Assembly: GCA_938091085.1 (NCBI GenBank)
Contig: CALKOC010000017.1
Span: 1-64,000 of the forward strand
Direction: 5' to 3'
DNA length: 64,000 bases
Source: an uncultured Alphaproteobacteria bacterium
Lineage (GTDB): Bacteria; Pseudomonadota; Alphaproteobacteria; RS24
Under the pieces are notes generated by a model. The model was not told the DNA's origin, did not search any database, and saw only the letters and a program-made list of their open reading frames with translations. The position numbers and the translations under genes were made by a program. Positions within the stretch are counted from its first letter, which is position 1. The number at the start of each line of letters is the position of its first letter. This document shows positions 11,443 to 23,448 of this stretch, one piece after another.

Positions 11443-12390
11443 TTATTCATTTACAGATTTTTTTGATTGAACATGATGAGATTGAAAAACGGCACCGGCA
11501 GTATCCGTTATGACAAATTTCAACGCTCTGTCTAAAAAACTATCGTCAACAAACACTACAGGGATGCTAAAAATCCAGAGGTTTGGCGATTGAGAAACAA
11601 TTTCAGGTTCATCAAAAAAATCCCCGTCTCGTCCGGCAATAAAAATGTCGGGTCTTGTCAAATTTTCTCCAGCAATAGCCACTTGAAGGTTGTTTTCAAA
11701 AAAACTGACCTCTTTGACAAATAATTTATCATTCGCCGGCTTTGGGAGAGCCGTTAAGGCTTTACTCACCCATTTTTGGTCAAGGGAATGCCTTATATCT
11801 TTTAAAGTGATGCGTTCAGAAAATGTGAAGCTAGCTGGAACACAAATGTCTTTGCATAGACCTAAAGTGAATGTGAGGTTAAGCGCAAAAACTGTCTCAT
11901 CTGTATTTTCAAAAGACTCTTTGAACGTCAAGGGGATGAAAATAACCGTCTCATCATCATACCCATATGTAAGCCCCCCCGGTTCTTTGAAGCGTTTTGG
12001 AGGCAAAAAAAGTGGCTCCCCTGCAGAAAAATATGGCGATGCCCCCCACTCAAATGTGGGCGCAATACCTGCCGCCCCTGGAAAAAACCAATAACTATGC
12101 CAGCCAGCAGACATAATGAGACGTAACGCAATAACTGGCTGTCCCTCATAAATACCTTTCACAAGTTTGGCCTTGGCGACCTCCAATGGCTTGCCATAAA
12201 GGGACTTAGGCTCCTGCCAATCTTCATAAAAAGAAGGAGATTTCACGGGTATGCTAAGTCGCTCCAGTTCTGACGCATATGATTGCGAGGTAAGCCCTAT
12301 GCCTGAAAGCATAAAAAAAAGCGCCAAAATCAGAAAGGATTTACTATCGAACATTGATTTGTTTGCATCCGGTCTGCTTAGATGTTTCAC
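11443..12390 (-). CDS. Periplasmic protein resembling the DsbD N-terminal domain
   Basis: Signal peptide; 'MSAGWHSYWFFPGAAGIAPTFEW', 'LTFTLGLCKDICVPASFTF'. Confidence 0.7.
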   Translation of the reverse strand: MKHLSRPDANKSMFDSKSFLILALFFMLSGIGLTSQSYASELERLSIPVKSPSFYEDWQEPKSLYGKPLEVAKAKLVKGIYEGQPVIALRLIMSAGWHSYWFFPGAAGIAPTFEWGASPYFSAGEPLFLPPKRFKEPGGLTYGYDDETVIFIPLTFKESFENTDETVFALNLTFTLGLCKDICVPASFTFSERITLKDIRHSLDQKWVSKALTALPKPANDKLFVKEVSFFENNLQVAIAGENLTRPDIFIAGRDGDFFDEPEIVSQSPNLWIFSIPVVFVDDSFLDRALKFVITDTAGAVFQSHHVQSKKSVNE

Positions 12391-12422
12391 TGCAGGTATG
12401 ATGTTAGGTTATATGAACCGGT

Positions 12423-12992
12423 ATGTCTTTAATGAATGAAAATTTAAGCGGACAATTGCTTTTGGCCATGCCTGGCATCGGCGATCCAAGATTTGATCGC
12501 AGCGTTGTTTATATTTTTGAACACGGCCCTGACGGGGCCATGGGGTTTGTGGTTAATCAACCTGCCGAAGATGTATCCTTAAACGATATACTTGAAAGTC
12601 TTGACCTGCCAATCAGTGATAATGGTGACAGGGTAAAAGCCTATCTGGGCGGTCCGGTTGAAACTGGGCGGGGTTTTGTTTTGCATACGAGCGATTATAC
12701 AGCATCCACAACCAGCCTCGGAAATAATCACCGCATCGCCCTGACAGCTACATTGGAGATTATGGAAGTCCTCGGAAAGCATGGCGCACCTGATAGATCT
12801 CTTTTATTTCTTGGCTATGCAGGTTGGGATGCAGGACAATTGGATGCAGAGCTTCATGAAAACGCTTGGTTGGCCTGTGACGCAGATTTAGATTTGATTT
12901 TTTCAATTGATCCAGAAAAAAAATATCCAGCAGCCATGGCACGGATGGGCATTGACCTTGGCAAGCTCAGTTCTGACCAAGGCCAAGCTTAA
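12423..12992 (+). CDS. YqgE/AlgH family protein
   Basis: 'LSGQLLLAMPGIGDPRFDRSVVYIFEHGPDGAMGFVVNQP'. Confidence 0.93.
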   Translation: MSLMNENLSGQLLLAMPGIGDPRFDRSVVYIFEHGPDGAMGFVVNQPAEDVSLNDILESLDLPISDNGDRVKAYLGGPVETGRGFVLHTSDYTASTTSLGNNHRIALTATLEIMEVLGKHGAPDRSLLFLGYAGWDAGQLDAELHENAWLACDADLDLIFSIDPEKKYPAAMARMGIDLGKLSSDQGQA

Positions 12993-13008
12993 ATCTTTAA
13001 CAAACCCT

Positions 13009-13956
13009 CTATTTTTCGGGTAATTTAATCGATATGACAACTGCCAGACATAGCAATATGGATGGGATGACAAGAAACATCTCAAGCCAGTCAACAGTCA
13101 TAGCCCCCAGAAAACCCGGGGAAAAATAATGTGCCACCCAACCAAAAATAACGAATAACAATATCAGATCCACATTTAATATCACGCGGCGCCAGTATCT
13201 CTCTGAAATCGCCGACACCCGCATTATAGAGAGATGCGCAATAATCAATGCCAATGACATAAGAGCCATAGCGATACGCAAATCGTTCAAATCCAAATAA
13301 TTCCTAAAAATCTGCCAGCGCACCAACATGATAACAACAAAAGAGAGTGCAAACACAGATGGAATAATCAACCGCCTTCTGTTGCGTAAATAAGCGACGA
13401 CCAGAGCAAGTGTGGCGACAAAAATCAGTGCAACCAAAACAAATTGATGGAAGTAAAACCGCTTCTCTTCAATCTCAGATTTGTAGTCCGGATTCCATAA
13501 CCAAAACTTAGTCTTGGAGGGAATATCACCATTTAAAATATATCTTCGAACCGCGCCGGGCGGGACTTCCCAATCAATTTCATTATCCATGGCACGGCGT
13601 GGGGCAATCTCAGAATCGTCGGAACTGATGAGCCGCAAATTAAATGGCACATTTAGCCTTGGATTTGTTGCTATATGAAAAATATCCGGACGGGAGAGTT
13701 CTAGCGTCAGATACATGATCTCATCACCCGTATTCTGAATGGCAAAATCATATATACCTGGCTTAACCTGCTTAATATGCCGCGTGAGATCAATATAACG
13801 CATATTGCTGGAGACAAGCACAACATCGACAGCCAAGGCTTTAGAAGGCAACAAAGCCTGTGCCGGAAGCAACGCAAGGAAACCCAAAAATACCAGAACA
13901 GCGTGTCGTAACAGCCGGATAACATTTACCCCTGCACTATCCGTGATTTTTTTCAT
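13009..13956 (-). CDS. Multi-TM membrane protein with N-terminal extracytoplasmic domain (7TMR-DISM-like layout, no output domain recognised)
   Basis: Signal segment, soluble ~150-aa domain, then several hydrophobic helices to the C-terminus. Confidence 0.5.
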   Translation of the reverse strand: MKKITDSAGVNVIRLLRHAVLVFLGFLALLPAQALLPSKALAVDVVLVSSNMRYIDLTRHIKQVKPGIYDFAIQNTGDEIMYLTLELSRPDIFHIATNPRLNVPFNLRLISSDDSEIAPRRAMDNEIDWEVPPGAVRRYILNGDIPSKTKFWLWNPDYKSEIEEKRFYFHQFVLVALIFVATLALVVAYLRNRRRLIIPSVFALSFVVIMLVRWQIFRNYLDLNDLRIAMALMSLALIIAHLSIMRVSAISERYWRRVILNVDLILLFVIFGWVAHYFSPGFLGAMTVDWLEMFLVIPSILLCLAVVISIKLPEK

Positions 13957-14014
13957 TTTTTCAGTATATCATGGAAAACCGGCAAAGTTAAAAGCCGTTC
14001 AGGGCTAAATTTCT

Positions 14015-15421
14015 TCAGTCAGTTTTTTTCTGGCGAATAAAGTCTTGAACCTGGGCAAGATCATTAGGGTTAGTTTCGTATGTTTCGTCTTGCCTCATCA
14101 TCACCTTTACCCTTTCCGGGGTATCGATAATTTCTGCCGCCTGACGATTACAGGCCTTTTCGACTGAGGCAGGAAATTTTGCGGGATGCGCCGTGGCAAG
14201 CGTCACTATGGGCGTAGAAGCCGGTAAGTCACTCCGCAGTGCCGCACCATATCCGACAGCGGTATGGGGATCGAGCAACATCCCGTCCTTCTCAAACATA
14301 TCCTTGATGATTTTTGCAGTCTCAGCTTCATCAATACGCTCAGCAGCAAAGCTTCCACGAATAACATCAAGCACATCTGAAGAAAGTGAGAATTTTCTTT
14401 TTTCAGTCAATTCGCTCATCAAGCGACAAACTTCAGCAGCATTGCGGCCAGTGGCCTCAAACAATAGACGTTCAAAATTACTCGACACCTGAATATCCAT
14501 ACTCGGACTGGTGGAAGCCACGACATCCCCGATTTCATAAGTACCCGTCTTGAGTACCCGCGCGAGAATGTCATTTATGTTTGTCGCAATCATAAGTTGC
14601 GCGATTGGCAATCCCATCTGCTTGGCAACATATCCGGCAAAAATATCACCAAAATTTCCAGTCGGAACAGAAAAAGCAACCTCTTTATCAGGACCGCCCA
14701 ACTGCGCTGATGCCGTGAAATAATAAACTGTTTGCGCCATGACGCGCGCCCAGTTAATTGAATTCACACCCGCCAGACCGGTTTCGTGACGAAACTCCGC
14801 ATCGTTAAACATATCTTTGACGAGCGCCTGACAATCATCAAATGTGCCGTCAATCGCAAGCGCATGAACATTTGAGTCCGTCGGAGTTGTCATTTGTTTT
14901 CTTTGAACGTCGGATACACGTCCCTCGGGAAAGAAAATGAAAATATCTATATTTTCGCGTCCGCGAAACGCCTCAATTGCTGCGCCGCCTGTATCACCTG
15001 AGGTCGCTCCGATAATGGTTGCGCGTCGACCACGACGTGACAAGGCTTCATCCATTAAACGCGCAAGAAGTTGCATAGCAACATCTTTAAAGGCAAGGGT
15101 CGGGCCATGAAAAAGTTCCAGCAAATAATGCTGCCCGCCCAAATGAACAACAGGTGCAACATCAGGAACTTCAAAGGCTTGATATGCGGCTTCCAAAATT
15201 TCCCTGAACCGGTCATTATCAGGTGTGCCGCCAATAAAGGGCTGCAAGACCTCATAGGCTACTTCGGCATAGGATTTATCCTTGAAATGTAGCAGCGTTT
15301 CGCGCGACAGGCGCGGCCAATTTTCAGGCACATAGAGTCCACCATCAGTCGCCAGACCCGCCAGAAGCGTATCTTCAAAATCAAGAACCGGGGCGGTGCC
15401 GCGTGTGCTGATATATTTCAC
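14015..15421 (-). CDS. thrC: Threonine synthase
   Basis: 'MKYISTRGTAPVLDFEDTLLAGLATDGGLYVP', 'ELFHGPTLAFKDVAMQ'. Confidence 0.96.
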   Translation of the reverse strand: MKYISTRGTAPVLDFEDTLLAGLATDGGLYVPENWPRLSRETLLHFKDKSYAEVAYEVLQPFIGGTPDNDRFREILEAAYQAFEVPDVAPVVHLGGQHYLLELFHGPTLAFKDVAMQLLARLMDEALSRRGRRATIIGATSGDTGGAAIEAFRGRENIDIFIFFPEGRVSDVQRKQMTTPTDSNVHALAIDGTFDDCQALVKDMFNDAEFRHETGLAGVNSINWARVMAQTVYYFTASAQLGGPDKEVAFSVPTGNFGDIFAGYVAKQMGLPIAQLMIATNINDILARVLKTGTYEIGDVVASTSPSMDIQVSSNFERLLFEATGRNAAEVCRLMSELTEKRKFSLSSDVLDVIRGSFAAERIDEAETAKIIKDMFEKDGMLLDPHTAVGYGAALRSDLPASTPIVTLATAHPAKFPASVEKACNRQAAEIIDTPERVKVMMRQDETYETNPNDLAQVQDFIRQKKTD

Positions 15422-16182
15422 TACTCTATCTCGTTTTCAGGTTTCGCACGATTAGTTTGCTTTATGAGCCACTGCACATAAACAATTACAAGAGCCAAGG
15501 CAAGACCGTACCATGTCACAACATATTCTAAATGCCGATTCGGTAAATTGACCCGTGTTTGTCCACCAATTGGAACTTGCACTGGAAAAACGTTTTCCGG
15601 ATTTTCTAGACTATCAATAAAAAAAGGGGCAATCGGCCAGCTACTCTTTTCATAACCGGCATTCTCTGCCATGGCATTAACATCTTTCACAAACCAGAGA
15701 TTATTATCTGGTTCATCGGGCGGCTCAAATTTATTCCGTTCACTAGGCCAAACCATCAACCCTTCTAAACGGACTTTACCTGAAACCTGACCGTCCTGTC
15801 GGGTAGCGGGGACTTGCTGGGATGCTGGGATATAGCCACGATTCACCATAACAATTCGATCCCCACCTATCACAAAAGGCGTAATGACCTGAAAGCCTGA
15901 ACCAAATTTTTCGTGATGCACAAACCAGAACTGCTCTCCTCGATGATCAAACACGCCCTCAATTAAGACCTTTTGGTACATATGGTCATCAGAGGAAAGG
16001 GTACCCCATTCGCCTAGCATTGGAACAATTTGAGCGGGAGCAGCAAGACGCGCCTCAATCACTTCAATAAGGTTTTTTTTCCATGTCAGACGCTCCATCT
16101 GCCAATTGCCGAGACTTACAAGAAAGGCCAGTACCGGAAGGCAAATCAGTGTCGGCATCAAATAAAGCTTTAGCCGCGTCAT
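15421..16182 (-). CDS. SURF1 family cytochrome oxidase biogenesis protein
   Basis: 'LVSLGNWQMERLTWKKNLI', 'VNRGYIP', 'NRHLEYVVTWYGLALAL'. Confidence 0.92.
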   Translation of the reverse strand: MTRLKLYLMPTLICLPVLAFLVSLGNWQMERLTWKKNLIEVIEARLAAPAQIVPMLGEWGTLSSDDHMYQKVLIEGVFDHRGEQFWFVHHEKFGSGFQVITPFVIGGDRIVMVNRGYIPASQQVPATRQDGQVSGKVRLEGLMVWPSERNKFEPPDEPDNNLWFVKDVNAMAENAGYEKSSWPIAPFFIDSLENPENVFPVQVPIGGQTRVNLPNRHLEYVVTWYGLALALVIVYVQWLIKQTNRAKPENEIE

Positions 16183-16207
16183 AACTCAATCCGCAAAAAA
16201 GCGGGCA

Positions 16208-16576
16208 TCACTTACCCTCATTATGCTTGTCATCATCACCCTTGTGAAGTTTGCCTTCATGCGCATTGTGCCGATATTGGGAATGAATGAGCCAAGCTTT
16301 AGCAGGTCGCAACATCATCATCGGTACAGCAAAGCCAATCGGAAGCCAGATGGCGATATGTATGATGTAAGCGGGTTGCCAGCGTAATTCGACATAAAGT
16401 GCTGCGCCGGTTACGAGCAATCCTGCCAGCATAATCACAAATACAGCGGGACCATCACCTGTATCTATCTGACTATAATTAAAGTGACACCCCGAACAGC
16501 TTTTAGGCAGTGACAGGAAACCCTCAAACAATGGGGTCTGCCCACATGCAGGGCATCTTGATGAAAAAATGCCCAT
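16208..16576 (-). CDS. DUF983 family protein; start placed at MGIFSSRCPACG
   Basis: 'CPACGQTPLFEGFLSLPKSCSGCHFNY'; cox-cluster position. Confidence 0.88.
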   Translation of the reverse strand: MGIFSSRCPACGQTPLFEGFLSLPKSCSGCHFNYSQIDTGDGPAVFVIMLAGLLVTGAALYVELRWQPAYIIHIAIWLPIGFAVPMMMLRPAKAWLIHSQYRHNAHEGKLHKGDDDKHNEGK

Positions 16577-16584
16577 ATTTGTCC

Positions 16585-17418
16585 TTAATGGGTTGCCGGA
16601 GTTCCCGCGCCAATGATGTAAATCACCACAAACAGGAATAGCCAGACAACATCCACAAAGTGCCAATACCAAGCGGCGGCTTCAAAGCCAAAATGCTGTT
16701 TAGGCGTAAAGCCACCATTCACTGCTCTTAACAAACAAACCAGCAAAAAGATGGTGCCAACAATCACGTGGAAACCATGAAACCCAGTTGCCATATAGAA
16801 AGTCGCGCCATAAATATGACCGGAAAAACCGAAGGCAGCGTGTTGATATTCATATACTTGGAATACTGTGAATAATGCGCCAAGCGCAACCGTAAGCACG
16901 AGCCCCCATTTAAGCTCTTCACGATTATCTTGAAGCAATGCATGATGCGCCCATGTCACTGTTGTGCCGGAAGTCAGCAATATCAGTGTGTTAATAAGTG
17001 GCAAATGCCATGGGTCAAAAGTTTCGATACCTTGGGGGGGCCAATGTCCGCCCGTCAGCTCTGTTCTTGAAAACTGAATGGCTTCGCCCGGATAAAGGCT
17101 TGCATCAAAATAAGCCCAGAACCAGGCGACAAAAAACATAACCTCAGAGGCAATAAACAGGATCATGCCGTAGCGGTGATGAAGCTGAACAACAGGTGTA
17201 TGGTCGCCACTATTCGCTTCAATAATAACATCCCGCCACCATGACACCATGGTGTAAAGCACACCCATCAGGCCAATGAGCATCACCCATGGACCATTAT
17301 CGTGAAAGAATAAAACTGCCCCAACAGCCATTATAAAAGCACTCAGCGAGCCAACAAACGGCCAAGGACTCGGATTGACAAGATGATAGTCGTGTTTTTT
17401 AGCGTGTGCATCTGCCAT
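16585..17418 (-). CDS. coxC: Cytochrome c oxidase subunit III
   Basis: '[20 protein letters not shown]', '[17 protein letters not shown]'. Confidence 0.97.
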   Translation of the reverse strand: MADAHAKKHDYHLVNPSPWPFVGSLSAFIMAVGAVLFFHDNGPWVMLIGLMGVLYTMVSWWRDVIIEANSGDHTPVVQLHHRYGMILFIASEVMFFVAWFWAYFDASLYPGEAIQFSRTELTGGHWPPQGIETFDPWHLPLINTLILLTSGTTVTWAHHALLQDNREELKWGLVLTVALGALFTVFQVYEYQHAAFGFSGHIYGATFYMATGFHGFHVIVGTIFLLVCLLRAVNGGFTPKQHFGFEAAAWYWHFVDVVWLFLFVVIYIIGAGTPATH

Positions 17419-17463
17419 TTTTTTCCCCTGTATTCATAGCGTAGGCATTTCTTTGAATGCTTA

Positions 17464-18072
17464 CTAACCCTGCGGTATCTGTTTTGTGTTTAATGTCGTC
17501 TGATTAGATACCTTTTCAGACGTCAATTTGGATTTTAAAAAGAAAGTATAAGACAAGGTGATGGTTTTGACATCCATCATCTCTTCATCGTCTACAATTT
17601 CCGGATCAATAAAAAATGTCACCGGCATATCTACTGTCTCGCCAGGCGCCAAAGTTTGCTCAACGAAACAGAAACAATCAATTTTTGAAAAATAATATCC
17701 GGCTTTTTGTGGCGTTACATTAAATGTCGCCGTGCCTGTTATCTCTTCATTAGTTGGATTATGAGCCTTATAAAAAGCCAGACCGGTCTCACCAACTTTC
17801 AAACTCACGGCGTCATCAGGCGCTGTAAACTCCCACGGCATTTGGCGGTTACGTGACGCATCAAAGCGAACTGTCACCTGTCTTTCGATAATTGTGTCCG
17901 ATGCTGCCTCAGCACGATTGGTGGTACCCGCATACCCCGTCACGCGGCAAAATAGGTCGTAAAGCGGAACGGCGGCATAAGCCATACCCCCCATAAAAAG
18001 AATACCGGCCAGACAAAACCCAACGGTTCTATTTAAAGCAGGCGATTTTTTTCGGGGAGACTGTGTTGACAT
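17464..18072 (-). CDS. ctaG: Cytochrome c oxidase assembly protein (Cox11/CtaG)
   Basis: 'MAYAAVPLYDLFCRVTGYAGTT', 'KIDCFCFVEQTLAPGE'. Confidence 0.96.
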   Translation of the reverse strand: MSTQSPRKKSPALNRTVGFCLAGILFMGGMAYAAVPLYDLFCRVTGYAGTTNRAEAASDTIIERQVTVRFDASRNRQMPWEFTAPDDAVSLKVGETGLAFYKAHNPTNEEITGTATFNVTPQKAGYYFSKIDCFCFVEQTLAPGETVDMPVTFFIDPEIVDDEEMMDVKTITLSYTFFLKSKLTSEKVSNQTTLNTKQIPQG

Positions 18073-18093
18073 GAGTAACCTTTAATAATGACC

Positions 18094-18258
18094 TTATAAT
18101 GCTCTTTGCACGATATTCGAGCCAAGCTTGACCACCGTGACAAGGAAGAAAAGTACAACAAAACCCGCAAGTACCCAGCCCATAACAGCGGCTCTTTTGC
18201 GTCGACGAGCAAGCAACTCATCACTCCATTCAGGTGTTCCTTCAAATTCTTCTTTCAT
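18094..18258 (-). CDS. 54-aa single-TM cox-cluster protein (below the ORF-track cutoff)
   Basis: Manual translation: MKEEFEGTPEWSDELLARRRKRAAVMGWVLAGFVVLFFLVTVVKLGSNIVQRAL*; lies between ctaB and ctaG on the same strand. Confidence 0.75.
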   Translation of the reverse strand: MKEEFEGTPEWSDELLARRRKRAAVMGWVLAGFVVLFFLVTVVKLGSNIVQRAL

Positions 18259-18271
18259 TTTAAACACCTAT

Positions 18272-19246
18272 CTAAATACCAATGAGCTTGTCAGCGGGAA
18301 ACCCAGCAAAAAGCAAGAATAAATACAAAATGGAATAAGCGAACAATGCCTTAGATGCAGCCGCTTGCCGCGCGTCAGTGGCGATAAAAAGCCAGAAGCT
18401 CATCACAACGAACACAGCGCTTAAAGCTGTTGAAAACAGAGCATAAAAAAGACCCGCATGACCCAATAGAGCCGGTAAAGCAGCAAATCCAGCCATTACA
18501 AGCGAGTATGCAAGGATTTGAAAACGCGTATTTTTTGATCCGGCAACCACAGGCATCATAGGAATATTATTCTCTGTGTACTCCTTGTTTTTCAAAAGAG
18601 CCAGCGCCCAGAAATGCGGGGGCGTCCAGAAAAAGATAATCGCAAACATTAAAACAGGAAGCACATCAACCGTGCCAGTTGCGGCTGCCCAACCTACGAC
18701 CGGAGGAAAAGCCCCAGCGGCACCGCCAATCACGATATTTTGAGCCGTATGGCGCTTGAGCCATACGGTATAAACCACGGCATAAAAGAAAATCGTGAAG
18801 GCCAGAAGTCCGGCTGACAACCAATTGACGAATACGCCGAGACACATAACTGAACCTGCAGACAGTGTTAGCCCGAAAGCCAACGCCGAGTCTTTAGAAA
18901 TCCTACCCGATGGGATGGGCCGTGTTCGTGTGCGCTCCATATTGGCGTCAATATCTGCATCATACCACATGTTCAGTGCGCCTGAAGCACCAGCACCAAG
19001 TGCTATCAGCAACAGAGCTGTAAAGGCTACAACTGGATGTACCCCGCCATCTGCACCAGTGGATGCCATAATCATGCCAATAAGTGTGGTGAACACAACC
19101 AGAGACATGACACGGGGCTTGAGCAATTCAAAATAATCAGCAGCGCTTGCCATCTCAGAAACTATCTCTTTGGTTGCATCTGAGACGTCATCCGCCCTGG
19201 GGACGGATGTGTCAAAGACTGGCAAGTCGGTGCTGTTATTCGCCAT
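18272..19246 (-). CDS. ctaB: Protoheme IX farnesyltransferase
   Basis: 'YFELLKPRVMSLVVFTTLIGM', 'NMWYDADIDANMERTRTRPIPSG'. Confidence 0.96.
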   Translation of the reverse strand: MANNSTDLPVFDTSVPRADDVSDATKEIVSEMASAADYFELLKPRVMSLVVFTTLIGMIMASTGADGGVHPVVAFTALLLIALGAGASGALNMWYDADIDANMERTRTRPIPSGRISKDSALAFGLTLSAGSVMCLGVFVNWLSAGLLAFTIFFYAVVYTVWLKRHTAQNIVIGGAAGAFPPVVGWAAATGTVDVLPVLMFAIIFFWTPPHFWALALLKNKEYTENNIPMMPVVAGSKNTRFQILAYSLVMAGFAALPALLGHAGLFYALFSTALSAVFVVMSFWLFIATDARQAAASKALFAYSILYLFLLFAGFPADKLIGI

Positions 19247-19263
19247 AGGTAATATCTCCGCGC

Positions 19264-20886
<1,623 letters not shown>

Positions 20887-21741
20887 TTATTTTGATAATT
20901 GTGTGGCTGAAACATCTGCCAGTTTGGTGTTAGCTCCGTCATAAGAAGCAAATTCAACTTTTGCTTGCTCAACCCAAGCAGCAAATTCTTCTTTTTCGAC
21001 AACTTTAACCATTATCGGCATAAAAGAATGGCGAATGCCACAAAGCTCGGAACACTGACCATAATAGGTACCTGTTTTATTGGCTTTGAACCATGTTTCG
21101 TTGAGGCGTCCGGGAAGGGCGTCCATTTTAATGCCGAAAGCAGGCATAGCCCAATTGTGAATGACATCTGCAGCCGTCACAAGAACACGAACAGTTGTAT
21201 CTACCGGCACAACCACAGCGTTATCTGTTGACAACAAACGCGGCTGACCAGGCTGCAACTCGTCCTCTTCAAGCATCAGCGCATCAAAAGCAATATCGCC
21301 ATGATCGGGATATTCATATCCCCAATACCACTGATAGCCTGTCGCTTTAATGGTCATGTCAGCTTCAGGTGTCGCCTGATCATATAGAAGACGAAAAGAC
21401 GGAACGGCGATAACCAACAGAATCAAAATCGGGATGACTGTCCAAACAACCTCAATCAGCGTGTTGTGGCTCGTTTTGGATGGCACGGGGTTGGCTTTAG
21501 CGTTAAAGCGCACCATGACATAAACCATTAATCCCAGCACAAAAACCGTAATGGCTGTCATGAGAATCAGAAGGAAATCATTAAAACTGGTAATCCGCGC
21601 CATCATATCTGTCGCGGCAGGTTGAAAACCAAGCTGCCACGGCTCAGGCTGTGCAGCATGAGCAGAAATTATTCCCATCAAGTTCATCACACAGAAAGCA
21701 AGCAGCTTTGCGGAAGGATTAGTTATATTATTCAGGCGCAT
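20887..21741 (-). CDS. coxB: Cytochrome c oxidase subunit II
   Basis: 'GYQWYWGYEYPD', 'YYGQCSELCGIRHSFMPI' CuA site. Confidence 0.97.
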   Translation of the reverse strand: MRLNNITNPSAKLLAFCVMNLMGIISAHAAQPEPWQLGFQPAATDMMARITSFNDFLLILMTAITVFVLGLMVYVMVRFNAKANPVPSKTSHNTLIEVVWTVIPILILLVIAVPSFRLLYDQATPEADMTIKATGYQWYWGYEYPDHGDIAFDALMLEEDELQPGQPRLLSTDNAVVVPVDTTVRVLVTAADVIHNWAMPAFGIKMDALPGRLNETWFKANKTGTYYGQCSELCGIRHSFMPIMVKVVEKEEFAAWVEQAKVEFASYDGANTKLADVSATQLSK

Positions 21742-21924
21742 GAAATTACCCTTAAATTCGGTTGATTAGCTTCACATATAGTATAATAGCCCACTGCACA
21801 AAATCACTGAATTAAGTGACCATGCGACCAAATGCCCAAAACAGAAACTCTTAATCTAAATATCAATCTCAAGCTGTATGGAACAAAAAAGTGGCATTTA
21901 AAATTGAGCATGTCAGACTAATTT

Positions 21925-21954
21925 TTGACATCAATATCATACGCAACATATTAT
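21925..21954 (+). promoter_or_regulatory. Putative sigma70-type promoter for tldD
   Basis: TTGACA (21925-21930), 18-nt spacer, TATTAT (21949-21954), upstream of the ATG at 22009. Confidence 0.5.
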
Positions 21955-22008
21955 CTTATAAACGATACGCCTAATCATGGAAATCCCCTTAATCAGAAAC
22001 GGTAAGAT

Positions 22009-23427
22009 ATGAAACCCGAAAATTTATTTTTTGACACTTCCGGCCTCGACAAAGATCGCGCACAACGTTTAACCGAAGAAGCTCTGACTGGCGCCGATGA
22101 CGGAGAACTTTTTATGGAGCATACGCTCTCAGAGAGTTTTTCATTTGATAATAATAGATTACGTGCCGCCAATTTTGATACATCCCGAGGGTTTGGCCTG
22201 CGTGCGGTTAAAGACGAAACTGCTGGATATGCGCACAGCACAGATTTGAGCGAAACAGCCATTAAACGTGCGACTTCTGCTCTTTCACCGGTTATTTCCG
22301 GTCATAGCGGCACGATATCCGATGCCCCAGCAAAAACCGAGACAAGCCTCTACACAGACGCCAACCCGCTAGAAGGGGAAGGCTTCTCAGACAAAGTCAA
22401 AATTTTAGAAGATATCAATGCTTATGCACGCGCTAAAGATAACCGCGTCAGGCAGGTCTCTATTGGTCTTTCAGGCGAATGGCAGGCTGTTGCGATTATC
22501 CGACCTGACGGGCAGCCTGTTTTTGATGTGCGACCCCTTGTTCGCCTTGATGTCTCAGTCGTTGCCGGCGAGGGTGACCGCCAAGAAAGCGGGCATTGCG
22601 GACGCGGTGGTCGAGCCGGATACGCTCAATGGCTTACCCCTGAAAACTGGCAAGGTCAGGTCGATGAAGCTTTACGTTCAGCCTTGGTCAATCTTGATTC
22701 GGTTCCTGCTCCTGCAGGCGAAATGGATGTCGTTCTGGGCCCGGGCTGGCCAGGCATTCTATTGCATGAAGCAGTCGGTCATGGCCTAGAAGGTGACTTT
22801 AACCGGAAAAAAACATCAGCGTTCTCTGATCGTATTGGTCAACGTGTTGCTTCTCCGGGTGTCACCGTGATTGATGATGGTACCTTACCTGACCGGAGAG
22901 GCTCTTTATCTGTTGATGATGAAGGCACACCTACCGAAAAAACTGTTCTCATTGAGGACGGCATTCTGACCGGTTATATGCAAGATCGCATGAATGCGCG
23001 CCTTATGGGCATGCAACCGACTGGAAATGGCCGCCGCGAAAGTTTTGCCTGTCAACCCATGCCGCGCATGACCAACACTTACATGTTAGGTGGTGATAAA
23101 GATCCGGATGAAATTTTGGCAGATGTTAAAAAAGGTGTTTACGCGGTCAGTTTTGGTGGCGGGCAGGTCGATATTACATCAGGTAAATTCGTATTCTCTT
23201 GCACAGAGGCCTACCAAATTGAAGACGGGAAGTTGGGCGCACCTATCAAAGGGGCGACACTTATCGGCACTGGTCCTGAAAGCATGCAACGCATTTCCAT
23301 GATTGGTAATGATATGAAGCTTGATGATGGGATCGGCACCTGCGGCAAAGACGGACAAGGTGTTCCCGTCGGAGTCGGTCAACCCACATTAAGGCTGGAA
23401 GGTCTTACTGTCGGCGGCACGGGCTAG
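22009..23427 (+). CDS. tldD: Metalloprotease TldD
   Basis: 'LLHEAVGHGLEGDFNRKKTSAFS', 'GRRESFACQPMPRMTNTYM'. Confidence 0.96.
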   Translation: MKPENLFFDTSGLDKDRAQRLTEEALTGADDGELFMEHTLSESFSFDNNRLRAANFDTSRGFGLRAVKDETAGYAHSTDLSETAIKRATSALSPVISGHSGTISDAPAKTETSLYTDANPLEGEGFSDKVKILEDINAYARAKDNRVRQVSIGLSGEWQAVAIIRPDGQPVFDVRPLVRLDVSVVAGEGDRQESGHCGRGGRAGYAQWLTPENWQGQVDEALRSALVNLDSVPAPAGEMDVVLGPGWPGILLHEAVGHGLEGDFNRKKTSAFSDRIGQRVASPGVTVIDDGTLPDRRGSLSVDDEGTPTEKTVLIEDGILTGYMQDRMNARLMGMQPTGNGRRESFACQPMPRMTNTYMLGGDKDPDEILADVKKGVYAVSFGGGQVDITSGKFVFSCTEAYQIEDGKLGAPIKGATLIGTGPESMQRISMIGNDMKLDDGIGTCGKDGQGVPVGVGQPTLRLEGLTVGGTG

Positions 23428-23448
23428 AACGATCAAGCTGTTAAAGGG

